Counted from the first letter of the stretch, positions 1 to 10,080 are shown. The stretch is 34,628 nt of DNA from Actinomycetota bacterium (GCA_016870595.1 VGBI01000018.1:1-34628); one strand, 5' to 3'. The notes: generated by a model not told the origin, from the sequence alone. Translations and numbers: made by a program.

Positions 1-631
1 CGGCGCGGGCGAGCCGGAGGTTGTACACGGCGTCACGCCACTGGGCGATCGCGGCCGAGAGGGCGTCGACCGATTGGAGGCTCGAGGCGACGAGGTCGGC
101 GCGCGCGCCGGTCTCCCGTCGCCCCAGTCGCTCCAGGGTGGTGTGCTGGTCCTCGACGATGGCGATCGCCCCGTTCGCGGTGTCGACGAAGGTCCCGAGG
201 TCGGCCATGAGGTGCACGTCGAGTCCCGCACCCACCGCGACGCCGCCGAAGTAGATGGCCTGGGACACCGCGCTGTCGTAGTCGGTGGTGGCCGTGACCG
301 TCGTGGTGGCCGGGTCGTCGGCGATCCAGGTGTTCCAGGCGGTGTACGCGCCGTAGCCGAGGAGGACCACGACGGTGCACAGTGCGGCGAGCCGGACCGG
401 GACGTTGCGTCGGGGCGGCCGCCGGGCGCCCCGGGGCGGCGCGCCCGGCCTCCCGCGCGCGCCGGCGCCGGGGCGCGCGCCGGGGCGGGGCGGCGGCCCG
501 CCGGGGCCGCGCGGCGCGGTGGCGCGACTGGCGGCGGGCGGCGGAGGGGCCGGGTTCGCCGTCCCCCGACGGGGGGGCGGGCCCGGTCGGGAGGGGGGTC
601 CCGGCGGGGTGGCCGGGGACGGTGGCCGCAT
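1..631 (-). CDS. Hypothetical membrane-anchored protein with long Pro/Arg/Gly-rich N-terminus, one TM helix and extracytoplasmic region (partial, runs off left edge)
   Basis: Manual minus-strand translation from ATG at 631: MRPPSPATPPGPPSRPGPPPRRG...RRNVPVRLAALCTVVVLLGYGAYTAWNTWIADDPATTTVTATTDYDSAVSQAIYFGGVAVGAGLDVHLMADLGTFVDTANGAIAIVEDQHTTLERLGRRETGARADLVASSLQSVDALSAAIAQWRDAVYNLRLARA; open to the window edge, so absent from the ORF track. TACTCT -10-like element 7 nt upstream. Confidence 0.8.
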   Translation of the reverse strand, partial: MRPPSPATPPGPPSRPGPPPRRGTANPAPPPPAASRATAPRGPGGPPPRPGARPGAGARGRPGAPPRGARRPPRRNVPVRLAALCTVVVLLGYGAYTAWNTWIADDPATTTVTATTDYDSAVSQAIYFGGVAVGAGLDVHLMADLGTFVDTANGAIAIVEDQHTTLERLGRRETGARADLVASSLQSVDALSAAIAQWRDAVYNLRLARA

Positions 632-689
632 CAGGGCCAGAGTAACGTCGCCGCCCGGCCCGGGACCGGCGTGCCGCCTCCGCCCCGGT

Positions 690-750
690 TCCCGAGCCGA
701 CCCCGAGCCGACCCCGAGCCGACCCCGAGCCGACCCCGAGCCGACCCCGA
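690..750. repeat. 11-bp tandem repeat (CCCCGAGCCGA), about 5.5 units, ending 6 bp before the CoA-transferase start
   Basis: Unit starts at 701, 712, 723, 734, with a near-complete copy from 690 and a partial copy at 745-750. Confidence 0.97.
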
Positions 751-756
751 GGAACG

Positions 757-2442
757 ATGGACCGAGTCCGCCCGCTGTCCGATGCCGTCGCCGAGCACGT
801 CCGGGCCGGCGACACCCTCCATCTGGCCGTGGGCCACACCCGGTGGTCGGCCGCGGCCCGCGAGGTGGTGCGCCAGTGGTGGGGCCGGGACCCGCAGTTC
901 GAGCTGGTCATGCTCAGCCTGTCGAGCCTGGGGGCGCTGTTCTTCGAGGGCGGCCTCGTGCGCCGGGTCGTCACCGGCTACAGCGGCGATACCTTCCCGA
1001 ACTTCACGCCCAATCCCAACTTCGCCCGGGCCTACCAGGACGGCCGGGTCGCGGTGGAGCACTGGTCGTTCCTCGCCTTCGCGCAGCGCCTCGAGGCCGC
1101 CGCACGCGGGCTCCCGGCGGTCACCACCCGGTCGATCGCGGGCTCGTCGATGGCCGAGAACGAGGGCTTCACCACCGTCGACACGCCGTTCGGGGAGGTG
1201 GGCCTCCTCGCCCCGCTCGCACCCGACGTCGCGCTGCTCCATGCGCCGGTGGCCGACCGGGCCGGCAACGTCGCCGTGCACCCACCCCTGCTCGAGGGCG
1301 TGTGGGGCGCGCTCGCCGCCCGGCGCGGTGCCGTCGTGACGGTCGAGCGGATCGTCGACGACCTGCGGCCGTGGTCGCACCTGGTCCGCATCCCCGCGCA
1401 CCGCGTGCTCGCCGTCTGCGAGGCGCCCATGGGGGCGCACCCCGGCGGGTGCTACGCAGGTGAGCTGCCCGTCGACGGCTACGGCGAGGACTACGACTTC
1501 TGGGTCGACGCGCGGGCCTCGAGCCGCAGCGAGGAGTACGCCGACTGGATCCGCCACTGGGTGCTCGAGGTCGACTCCCAGGAGGAGTACCTGCGCCGCC
1601 TCGGCACCGCCCGCCGAGCCGAGCTCGCGGCGAAGGCCGACCCGGAGTCGTGGCGGAACGACCAGGCCACCTACCTGCCCGACCTCGACGCGCCCCCCAA
1701 CCGCTGGGAGCTCGCCGCATCGTGGGGCGCCCGCCACCTCGCCGAGCGGGTCCTCGCGCTGGACGCCCACGCCGTGCTCGCCGGCGCCGGCGTCGCCAAC
1801 CTGGCCGCGTGGCTCGCGGTGGCGATCGCCCGTGAGCGGGGGAGCGAGGTGCAGCTCACGGCCGAGATCGGCCTCTGGGGCTACGACCCGGTCCCCGCCG
1901 ACCCCTTCGTGCTCAACCACCGCAACTTCGGGCGGTCGGTCATGCTCAACGATGCGAGCACCGTGCTCGGCGCCCTGGTGGGCGGCGCGGGCACCCGCAC
2001 CATCGCGTGCCTGGGCGGCGCGCAGGTCGACCGGGCCGGGAACATCAACTCGACCCTGATCCCCGACGGGCCGTTCCTCGTCGGCTCGGGTGGCGGGAAC
2101 GACGTCGCCAGCGTCGCGGCCGAGTGCATCGTGGTGGCCATCCTCAATCCGCAACGCACCCCCGAGCGCTGCGGCTACGTCACCTCACCGGGCCGCAACA
2201 CCCGGGCGCTCGTCACCGATCTGGGCACGCTCGAGAAGCCCGAGGGGCGCGACGAGCTCGTGCTCACGGCCGTGCCCCCCGGGCCGGAGTCGCTCGCCGA
2301 GCGCGTCGCGGCGGCGCGTGCCGCGTGCGGGTGGGACCTCGAGGTCGCGCCGAGCGTGCGCGAGCTCGCGCCGGTCGATCCCGACGACGTCGCCGCGCTG
2401 CGTCGCTGGGACCCCCGAGGCTGGTTCCTGCGCGACCGCTGA
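757..2442 (+). CDS. Fused (alpha+beta) family I CoA-transferase
   Basis: 561-aa ORF; two CoA-transferase-like halves (GDTLHLAVGHTR...; ELAASWGARHLAERVLALDAHAVLAGAGVANLAAWLAVAIARERG...CLGGAQVDRAGNINST..GSGGGNDVASVA). Confidence 0.85.
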   Translation: MDRVRPLSDAVAEHVRAGDTLHLAVGHTRWSAAAREVVRQWWGRDPQFELVMLSLSSLGALFFEGGLVRRVVTGYSGDTFPNFTPNPNFARAYQDGRVAVEHWSFLAFAQRLEAAARGLPAVTTRSIAGSSMAENEGFTTVDTPFGEVGLLAPLAPDVALLHAPVADRAGNVAVHPPLLEGVWGALAARRGAVVTVERIVDDLRPWSHLVRIPAHRVLAVCEAPMGAHPGGCYAGELPVDGYGEDYDFWVDARASSRSEEYADWIRHWVLEVDSQEEYLRRLGTARRAELAAKADPESWRNDQATYLPDLDAPPNRWELAASWGARHLAERVLALDAHAVLAGAGVANLAAWLAVAIARERGSEVQLTAEIGLWGYDPVPADPFVLNHRNFGRSVMLNDASTVLGALVGGAGTRTIACLGGAQVDRAGNINSTLIPDGPFLVGSGGGNDVASVAAECIVVAILNPQRTPERCGYVTSPGRNTRALVTDLGTLEKPEGRDELVLTAVPPGPESLAERVAAARAACGWDLEVAPSVRELAPVDPDDVAALRRWDPRGWFLRDR

Positions 2443-2462
2443 GCACCGGGCGCGCGGCGCGA

Positions 2463-2483
2463 CCGCTGAGCCGACGTCAGCGG
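2463..2483. terminator. Candidate bidirectional hairpin between convergent genes
   Basis: CCGCTGA-GCCGACG-TCAGCGG, 7-bp perfect stem; 3' arm contains the stop codon of the minus-strand thiolase-like gene; no U-tract. Confidence 0.4.
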
Positions 2484-3601
2484 GTGCAGATGATGACGGC
2501 GGCGTTGGCGCCCCGGCCCACCGTGTGGGCGAGGCCGACCCGAGCGCCGTCGACCTGGCGGGGGCCGGCGGTGCCGCGCAGCTGCTGGGTGATCTCCACC
2601 ACCTGCCCGAGCGCCGAGGCGCCCAGCGGCTCACCCTTGGCGAGCAGGCCACCGCTCGGGTTGACCGGCAGGCGACCACCCGGCTCGGTGTCGCCCCGCT
2701 CCACCAGCCCGGCCGCGCCACCCCGCTCGCAGAGCCGGAGCTCCTCATATCCGAGCAGCTCACGCGCGGCGTCGGTGTCCTGGCCCTCGACCACGTGGAG
2801 GTCGGCGGGACCGAGGCCGGCCTCGGCGTAGGCGGCGTCGGCGGCCAGGGTCGAGGGCGGGTCGATCCCGGTGTCGTCGATGCCGCTCATGGGGGTCGCC
2901 TCGCCGAGCACGGAGCCGGGCAGGTGCGACCGCAGCGCCGCAGCCGCGATGCGCACGGCGCCGTCGCCGGGGCGGGCCTTCTGCAGCACCACGGCCGCAG
3001 CCCCCTCGTTGGGGGAGCACAGCATGTGGAGGTGCAGGGGCTCGCACACGAGGCGTGACCCGAGCACTGCGTCGGCGGTGGTGGGCGTCTGGTACATCGC
3101 GTTGGGGTTCCGGGCGCCGTTGGCCCGGTTCTTCACGACCACGCGGGCCAGGTGCTCCTTGGTCACCCCCGACTCGCGCACCAGGCGCTGGGCCCGCAGC
3201 GCGAAGTACGCCGGGGTGACCGCGAGGCCACCCTGCTCGCGCCACGGCTCGAAGAACGACGAGCGGATGATGCCCTTGGGCATCTTCTCCATGCCGAACA
3301 CGAGCACGGTGTCGTACTGCCCGTTGGCGATCGCGTGGGCGGCGAGCATCAGCGCAGCCCCGCCGCTCGCACAGCCCGCCTCCACGTTGACGATCGGCAC
3401 TCCGGTGAGGCCGAGGGAGCCGAGCACCTTGTGTCCGGAGGCCACCCCGCTGTACACGGAGGCGCAGAACGCAGCCTGGAACTGTGGGTTGCCCGCCTCG
3501 GCGAGGGCCGCCTGCACCGCGGTCACACCCATGTCGGTCACGGTGACGCCGTCGAAGCGCCCGAAGGGGTGCAGCCCGACGCCGGTGATCGAGACGTCCA
3601 T
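2477..3601 (-). CDS. Thiolase-fold protein (lipid-transfer protein/SCP-x or Ltp-type)
   Basis: MDVSITGVGLHPFGRFDGVTVTDMG...VEAGCASGGAALMLA...NPSGGLLAKGEPLGASALGQV...; ATG overlaps the stop of the upstream DUF35 gene. Confidence 0.85.
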   Translation of the reverse strand: MDVSITGVGLHPFGRFDGVTVTDMGVTAVQAALAEAGNPQFQAAFCASVYSGVASGHKVLGSLGLTGVPIVNVEAGCASGGAALMLAAHAIANGQYDTVLVFGMEKMPKGIIRSSFFEPWREQGGLAVTPAYFALRAQRLVRESGVTKEHLARVVVKNRANGARNPNAMYQTPTTADAVLGSRLVCEPLHLHMLCSPNEGAAAVVLQKARPGDGAVRIAAAALRSHLPGSVLGEATPMSGIDDTGIDPPSTLAADAAYAEAGLGPADLHVVEGQDTDAARELLGYEELRLCERGGAAGLVERGDTEPGGRLPVNPSGGLLAKGEPLGASALGQVVEITQQLRGTAGPRQVDGARVGLAHTVGRGANAAVIICTR

Positions 3602-4020
3602 CACGCATCCGCCCCGGCGGGCGCGAACGCGTAGGTCAGGACCACCGTGCCGTCGTCGTCGGTCTGGAGCCGGTCGGCGACCAGGCGCATGGGTTGGCCG
3701 AACTCGAGCGCGGCGGGGTCGGCGACGGTGAGGCGGGTGACGACCCGGAGGCCGTCGTCGAGCTCCACCACCCCGAAGCCGAACGGGAGCTCGCCGTCGT
3801 AGCCGGGCGGGCGGGTGGTCACCGCGGTCCACCCCCAGAGGTTGCCGGTGGTGGGCAGCTCCACCTCCTCGACGTCGGCGGCCCCGGTGTACGGGCAGGC
3901 GGCGAGGCGGGGGAAGTGGGTGCGGCCGCTCGAGGCTGAGACGCCGCCGATGAGGACGATCGATCCGTCGGGGCGCTCGCGGAAGAGCCCGTCGGTCAGG
4001 AGTCGGTTGGCCGTGCTCAC
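3601..4020 (-). CDS. DUF35/OB-fold domain protein, probable partner of the thiolase-like protein
   Basis: 139 aa; ...RTHFPRLAACPYTGAADVEEVELPTTGNLWGWTAVTTRPPGYDGELPFGFGVVELDDGLRVVTRL...; adjacency and TGATG overlap with the thiolase-like gene. Confidence 0.85.
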   Translation of the reverse strand: MSTANRLLTDGLFRERPDGSIVLIGGVSASSGRTHFPRLAACPYTGAADVEEVELPTTGNLWGWTAVTTRPPGYDGELPFGFGVVELDDGLRVVTRLTVADPAALEFGQPMRLVADRLQTDDDGTVVLTYAFAPAGADA

Positions 4021-4021
4021 G

Positions 4022-5257
4022 TCAGACGATCCGCTCCTCGTGCAGTCGGGCGATCTCCTGGGGCGTCAGCCCGAGCAGTTCGCCCAACACCTCGTCGGTG
4101 TGCTCGCCGAGCCGCGGGGCTCCGCTCGGAGCCACCACCGGCTCGCCGACGCGCCGGGGGTAGGGCGCCTGCTGGCGCAGCGGTCCCACCACCGGGTCGT
4201 CGACGGTCACGAGGTCGCCCCGGGCCTGCATGTGGGGGTCGGCGAAGATGTCGGCCGCGGTGTAGGCGGTGGCCACGGGGACGTCGTGCGCGATGCAGCG
4301 GGCCTCGACCTCGTGGGCGGGCAGCGTCGACGTCCATTCGGCCACGATCCCGTTGATCGCGTCGTTGTGGGCGGCGCGGTCGGCGAGGCGGGTGAAGCGC
4401 GGGTCCTCGAGCAGATCGGGCCGCTCCATCGCTGCGCACAGGCGGGTGAAGTTGGCGTCGCTGCCCGCCACGATGCAGACGTACTTGCCGTCGGCCGCCG
4501 GGTAGTTGTCGAGCGGGGCCGAGTTGGCGAGTCGGTTCCCCTCGCGGGTGCGCACCACCCCGAGCCGCTCGTAGGCGGGCAGGGTCCACTCGAGGATGCG
4601 CAGCACCGAGCCGTACAGCGCGGCGTCGATGATCGCCCCCTCCCCGGTGCGCCGGGCGTCGCGTGCGTAGAGCGCGCTCACGGCGGTCTGGGCTGCGAAC
4701 ACCCCGGTCAGGTAGTCGGAGATGGTGACGCCGACCCGCACCGGCGGCCGGTCGGGGTAACCCGTGAGGTGGAGCAGACCCCCGTACCCGATGCCGACCC
4801 GGTCGAGGCCGCCGCGCTCGGCGTAGGGCCCGTCCTGGCCGAACATCGAGATCCGCACCACCACGAGGCGGGGGTCGAGGTCGCCCGGTCCGATGTGCCA
4901 GCCCTCGAGGGTGCCGGGCCGGAAGTTCTCGACCACCACGTCGGCGGTGGCGGCGAGGCGGCGGAAGACGTCCTGGCCCTCGGCCGTGCGCAGGTCGAGG
5001 GTGACGCTCCTGCGCCCGCGTCCCTCGACCGCCCAGAACAGCGAGTAGCCGGGTCCTCCGGCGGTGACGCCGGCGGTGGCGTCGTCGGTCGAGGTGGGCG
5101 TGACGAACGGCCCGATGTCGCGCATGAAGTCGCCGGTGCGCGGCTGCTCGATCTTGATGACCTCGGCGCCCTGCTCGCCGAGCAGGCCGGCGCAGAACGG
5201 CGCAGCGATGCGGGTGCCGAGGTCGAGGACCCGGACCCCCTCGAGCGGGCCGCTCAC
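4022..5257 (-). CDS. CaiB/BaiF (family III) CoA-transferase
   Basis: VSGPLEGVRVLDLGTRIAAPFCAGLLGEQGAEVIKIEQPRTGDFMRD...NFRPGTLEGWHIG...; GTG start overlaps the TGA of the upstream ECH gene. Confidence 0.92.
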   Translation of the reverse strand: MSGPLEGVRVLDLGTRIAAPFCAGLLGEQGAEVIKIEQPRTGDFMRDIGPFVTPTSTDDATAGVTAGGPGYSLFWAVEGRGRRSVTLDLRTAEGQDVFRRLAATADVVVENFRPGTLEGWHIGPGDLDPRLVVVRISMFGQDGPYAERGGLDRVGIGYGGLLHLTGYPDRPPVRVGVTISDYLTGVFAAQTAVSALYARDARRTGEGAIIDAALYGSVLRILEWTLPAYERLGVVRTREGNRLANSAPLDNYPAADGKYVCIVAGSDANFTRLCAAMERPDLLEDPRFTRLADRAAHNDAINGIVAEWTSTLPAHEVEARCIAHDVPVATAYTAADIFADPHMQARGDLVTVDDPVVGPLRQQAPYPRRVGEPVVAPSGAPRLGEHTDEVLGELLGLTPQEIARLHEERIV

Positions 5258-6081
5258 CGCTCGCCCGCCTGCTCGCGCTTCACCGCGTCCATCCCGCCTT
5301 CCTTGCGGGCGGCGAGCGCGCCGGTGGCCTCGGCGGTGTTCGACACGAACTGGTGGACCATGAAGTGGTAGCGCCAGGAGTCGTGCTGGCCCATGGCGTC
5401 GAGGGTGTGGTTGACGGTGTCCTTGATCGCCTCGGCCGTGACCGGCGGGACGAGAGCCACCTTCTCGGCCATCTCGCGCACGGCGGCGTCGAGGTCGGCC
5501 CGGGGCACCACCTTGTTGACGAGCCCGAAGCGCTCGGCGTCGGCGGCGGAGAGCGTCTCGGCGCACCAGAGGAACTCCTTGGCCTTACGGGGCCCGAGCT
5601 CCCACGGCTCGACCAGGATCTCGACCCCCACCCCGGTCATGCGGGCGACCGGGTTGGAGAACCGGGTGTCGTCGGCCGCGACGATCAGGTCGCACATGCA
5701 GGCCAGCATGAGGCCGGCGGCGGCGACCGCACCGTGCACCGAGGCGATGGTGGGCTTGCGGAAGTTGCGCAGCCGCAGGCACTTGTCCCAGTACATGACC
5801 TGCTCGTGGCGCAGCTTGCCCTCGGGGGTCTCGCGCCGCCGGGCCCACTCGTCGGCCCCGCTCAGGATGTCCTTGAGGTCGTGGCCGGCCGAGAAGTGCT
5901 TCCCCTCGGCGCCGAGCACCACCACCCGCACGGTGTCATCGGCGTCGGCGAGGTCGAGCGCGGCGTCGATCTCGTCGATCATCTGCGAGCTCTGGGCGTT
6001 GGCCGCGTCGGGCCGGTCGAGGGTCACGAAGGCGACGGGACCGTCGACCTCGTAGCGGATCGTCTCGAAGGGCGCAGGCAT
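5254..6081 (-). CDS. Enoyl-CoA hydratase/isomerase family protein
   Basis: 275 aa; VAFVTLDRPDAANAQ...GKHFSAGHDLKD...KPTIASVHGAVAAAGLMLACMCDLIVAADDTRF. Confidence 0.93.
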   Translation of the reverse strand: MPAPFETIRYEVDGPVAFVTLDRPDAANAQSSQMIDEIDAALDLADADDTVRVVVLGAEGKHFSAGHDLKDILSGADEWARRRETPEGKLRHEQVMYWDKCLRLRNFRKPTIASVHGAVAAAGLMLACMCDLIVAADDTRFSNPVARMTGVGVEILVEPWELGPRKAKEFLWCAETLSAADAERFGLVNKVVPRADLDAAVREMAEKVALVPPVTAEAIKDTVNHTLDAMGQHDSWRYHFMVHQFVSNTAEATGALAARKEGGMDAVKREQAGER

Positions 6082-6148
6082 TCCGGCATCATGCCAGGAA
6101 TTCCCGTGGTGCTGACGACCGCGTCAGGACGCCGGTGGGCGGCGCGGG

Positions 6149-7330
6149 CTACTTCGGGTCGCGGGGGAGGCCGAGCACGCGCTCCGAGAGGATGTTGCGC
6201 TGGATCTCGTTGGTGCCGGCCCAGATCGACGATGCCTGGTAGTAGAGCCACGAGCGCTGCCAGGTGCCGCCGCCGGGGTTCTCGGTCGCCCCGAACCACA
6301 GCGGCGCGGTCTCGGCGAGCACCGCCATCACGGTCTCGTGGAGGCGCTTGCTCATCTCGCTCCAGTAGAGCTTGAGCGCGCTGCCCTCGGGGCCGGGCGG
6401 CTGGCCCTTGGCCACACGCGAGAGCGTCCGCCAGTTGTGGAGCTGGAACAGCCGGACCTCGGCCGCCGCCTGCCCGAGCCGGGGGGCGAGGCGGGGGTCG
6501 TCGAAGGCGCCCGCCTCCTCGGCGAGCCGGAGCAGCTCCTCGAGCAGCTGGATGTGGATCACCAGCTGGCGGGGGTTCACGCCCCGCTCGTGGGTCAGGG
6601 TCGAGTTGGCGACCCGCCAGCCCTCGTGCTCGGGGCCGATGAGCTGCTCGTCGGGGACGAAGACCTCGCTGAAGAACACCTCGTTGAACTCGGCCTCGTC
6701 GGTGATCTGGCGCAGGGGCCGGACCTCCACGCCCGGGGCCCGCATGTCGATCGCGAAGGCCGAGATCCCCTGCTGCTTGGCGACGTCGGGGTTGGTGCGG
6801 GCCAGGCACAGGCCCCAGTCGGCGAACTGCGCGTAGCTGGTCCAGACCTTCTGGCCGTCGAGGATCCAGCCGCCCTCGGTGCGCTGCGCCTTGGTTGCGA
6901 CCGCGGCGAGGTCGCTGCCCGCGCCGGGCTCGCTGAACAGCTGGCACCAGATCTGGCGGGCGGGGAGGATCTCGGTGAGCCAGCGCTGCTTCTGCGCGTC
7001 GGTGCCGTGTCCCAGCAGGGTGGGGCCGACGAGGTTGATGCCGATCCGGCCCACGAGCTCGGGGGCGCGGGCCCGGGCCAGCTCCTCGATCACGATGAAG
7101 TGCTCGACCGCACCGGCGCCGCGCCCGCCGTACGCCTCGGGCCAGCCGACGCCGACCCAGCGCCCCTCGGCCAGCTTGGCCTGCCATTCGCGTCCGAACG
7201 CGACCTCCTCGGCGAGGTCGTCGAAGCGGGGGGGCAGGCCCTTGCCGTACCCCCACGGCAGGTTGTCCCGGAGCCACTCGCGCACCTCGGCGCGGAACGC
7301 GGCTTCCTCGGGGGTGGGGGTCAGGTCCAT
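6149..7330 (-). CDS. Acyl-CoA dehydrogenase
   Basis: 393 aa; QLFSEPGAGSDLAAVATKA...GQKVWTSYAQFADWGLCLARTNP...WAGTNEIQRNILSERVLGLPRDPK. Confidence 0.95.
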   Translation of the reverse strand: MDLTPTPEEAAFRAEVREWLRDNLPWGYGKGLPPRFDDLAEEVAFGREWQAKLAEGRWVGVGWPEAYGGRGAGAVEHFIVIEELARARAPELVGRIGINLVGPTLLGHGTDAQKQRWLTEILPARQIWCQLFSEPGAGSDLAAVATKAQRTEGGWILDGQKVWTSYAQFADWGLCLARTNPDVAKQQGISAFAIDMRAPGVEVRPLRQITDEAEFNEVFFSEVFVPDEQLIGPEHEGWRVANSTLTHERGVNPRQLVIHIQLLEELLRLAEEAGAFDDPRLAPRLGQAAAEVRLFQLHNWRTLSRVAKGQPPGPEGSALKLYWSEMSKRLHETVMAVLAETAPLWFGATENPGGGTWQRSWLYYQASSIWAGTNEIQRNILSERVLGLPRDPK

Positions 7331-7366
7331 GGTGTGGAGTCTGGCGCGCGGAGCGGCGCGAATGCC

Positions 7367-7376
7367 GACCGGGCGG

Positions 7377-7378
<2 letters not shown>
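7367..7378. promoter_or_regulatory. Candidate TetR-type operator (GACCG-GG-CGGTC) upstream of the ACAD operon
   Basis: Perfect 5-bp-arm dyad 36 bp upstream of the ACAD start at 7330; overlaps the gltA stop codon. Confidence 0.35.
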
Positions 7379-8684
<1,306 letters not shown>

Positions 8685-8747
8685 GGGTGCCGCTCCTTCG
8701 CGTCGGGCCGGTCGTTGGGGGTGTGCACCGCAGCCTATCGGGCCGCA

Positions 8748-8766
8748 ACCACCGTTCCCCGGTGGT
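8748..8766. promoter_or_regulatory. Dyad ACCACCG-TTCCC-CGGTGGT upstream of the ACAD promoter
   Basis: Perfect 7-bp arms ending 13 bp before a TAGCCT -10-like element at 8780-8785. Confidence 0.35.
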
Positions 8767-8794
8767 GCGGGCCCGGGGCTAGCCTCCGACCCGT

Positions 8795-9883
8795 ATGGAT
8801 TTCGATCTCTCCGAAGACCAGTTGGCCCTGCGTGACGGAGCCCGGGAGCTCCTCGACGGCGTGTCGCCCCCCGAGGCGGTGCGTGAGGTGCTCGAGGCGG
8901 GCGGCGGCCGCCACGACGGCATCTGGTCGGCGATGGTGGAGCAGGGCTGGCTCGGCGTCGCGGTGGCCGAGGCCGACGGTGGCCTCGGGTTCGGCACGGT
9001 CGAGCTCGCGGTGCTGCTCGCGGAGATCGGCCGCCACGCCACCCCGGTGCCCTTCGCGTCGACGGTGCTGGCCATCGACGGCCTGGTCCGGGCCGGTCGC
9101 ACCGACGACGCGGCCCGGCTCGTCGCCGGCGACGCAATCGGGACCGTGGCCTGGAGTGCCCGGGCCGACGCCGTCCGGGCCCGGGAGGAGGGTGGCGCCT
9201 GGCGCCTCGACGGCCGGGCCGACCCCACGCTCTACGCCCCGTCGGCGGCCCTGGCCCTGGTGGTGGCGTCCACGCCCGACGGCCCGGCGCTGTTCCGGGT
9301 CGACCTGGAGGCGACCGGGCGCCCGGCGGCCGAGCCCGCCGTCGACCGCACCCGGGAGCTGGGCTGGCTCGACTTCACCGGCACCCCGGCCGATCGCCTC
9401 GGCGGCGCCGACGCGGTGGAGGCCCTGCTCGACCGCGGCGCGCTCTTCGCGTCGGCCGAGATGCTGGGTGGGGCCGAGCGGGTCCTCGAGCTCACCGTGG
9501 AGTACGCCAAGGACCGGGTCCAGTTCGGGCGGGCCATCGGCTCGTTCCAGGCGATCAAGCACAAGTGCGCCGACATGCTCGTCGACGTCGAGGGCATGCG
9601 CTCGACCGTCTTCTGGGCGGCGTGGTGCATCGGCGCCGACGACCCCGACGCCTCGGTGGCCGCCTCCACGGCCAAGGTGTGGTCGGCCGACGCGTCGAAG
9701 CGGGTGATGGCCGACGGGCTCCAGATCCACGGGGGCATCGGCTTCACCTGGGAGCACGACCTGCACCTGTTCCTCAAGCGGGCCCAGCTCGACCAGCTGA
9801 CCTTCGGCGACGCGGCGTTCCACCGGGCCCGCCTCGCCGCGCTCCTGCGGCCCCGTGTGGCCGCGGGCACCGGCGTCATCTGA
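8795..9883 (+). CDS. Acyl-CoA dehydrogenase family protein
   Basis: 362 aa; MDFDLSEDQLALRDGARELLDG...ERVLELTVEYAKDRVQFGRAIGSFQAIKHKCADMLVDVEGMRSTVFWAAW...LQIHGGIGFTWEHDLHLFLKRAQ. Confidence 0.95.
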   Translation: MDFDLSEDQLALRDGARELLDGVSPPEAVREVLEAGGGRHDGIWSAMVEQGWLGVAVAEADGGLGFGTVELAVLLAEIGRHATPVPFASTVLAIDGLVRAGRTDDAARLVAGDAIGTVAWSARADAVRAREEGGAWRLDGRADPTLYAPSAALALVVASTPDGPALFRVDLEATGRPAAEPAVDRTRELGWLDFTGTPADRLGGADAVEALLDRGALFASAEMLGGAERVLELTVEYAKDRVQFGRAIGSFQAIKHKCADMLVDVEGMRSTVFWAAWCIGADDPDASVAASTAKVWSADASKRVMADGLQIHGGIGFTWEHDLHLFLKRAQLDQLTFGDAAFHRARLAALLRPRVAAGTGVI

Positions 9884-9904
9884 ACCGGGTCCGGCGCCTC
9901 CCAC

Positions 9905-9920
9905 CTGAGCGTCCGCTCAG
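9905..9920. promoter_or_regulatory. Perfect dyad CTGAGCG-TC-CGCTCAG in a convergent intergenic region (operator-like or short hairpin)
   Basis: 7-bp perfect arms, 2-bp centre. Confidence 0.3.
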
Positions 9921-10056
9921 CGGGCCTTCACCGTCTCCTCACGCGGGTCCCGTCGGCTCCTGATCCGGCGGTGGCATCGTCATGCCCACACCACCGGGGC
10001 CCGGAATCCCCGGTCGACGGCCGGTCGACTCCCTCGGGTCGGCCGGCCGTTCGCGT

Positions 10057-10074
10057 GGCGCCCGACGGGGCGCC
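10057..10074. terminator. Candidate bidirectional hairpin terminator
   Basis: GGCGCCC-GACG-GGGCGCC, 7-bp perfect stem, 4-nt loop, between convergent 3' ends; no U-tract. Confidence 0.4.
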
Positions 10075-10080
10075 CGGGGC

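Noticed and set aside
375-1463. 362-aa plus-strand ORF through the first gene and the 11-bp repeat
   Set aside because: Antisense to the left-edge membrane protein and out of frame with the CoA-transferase; Arg/Gly/Pro-rich noise.
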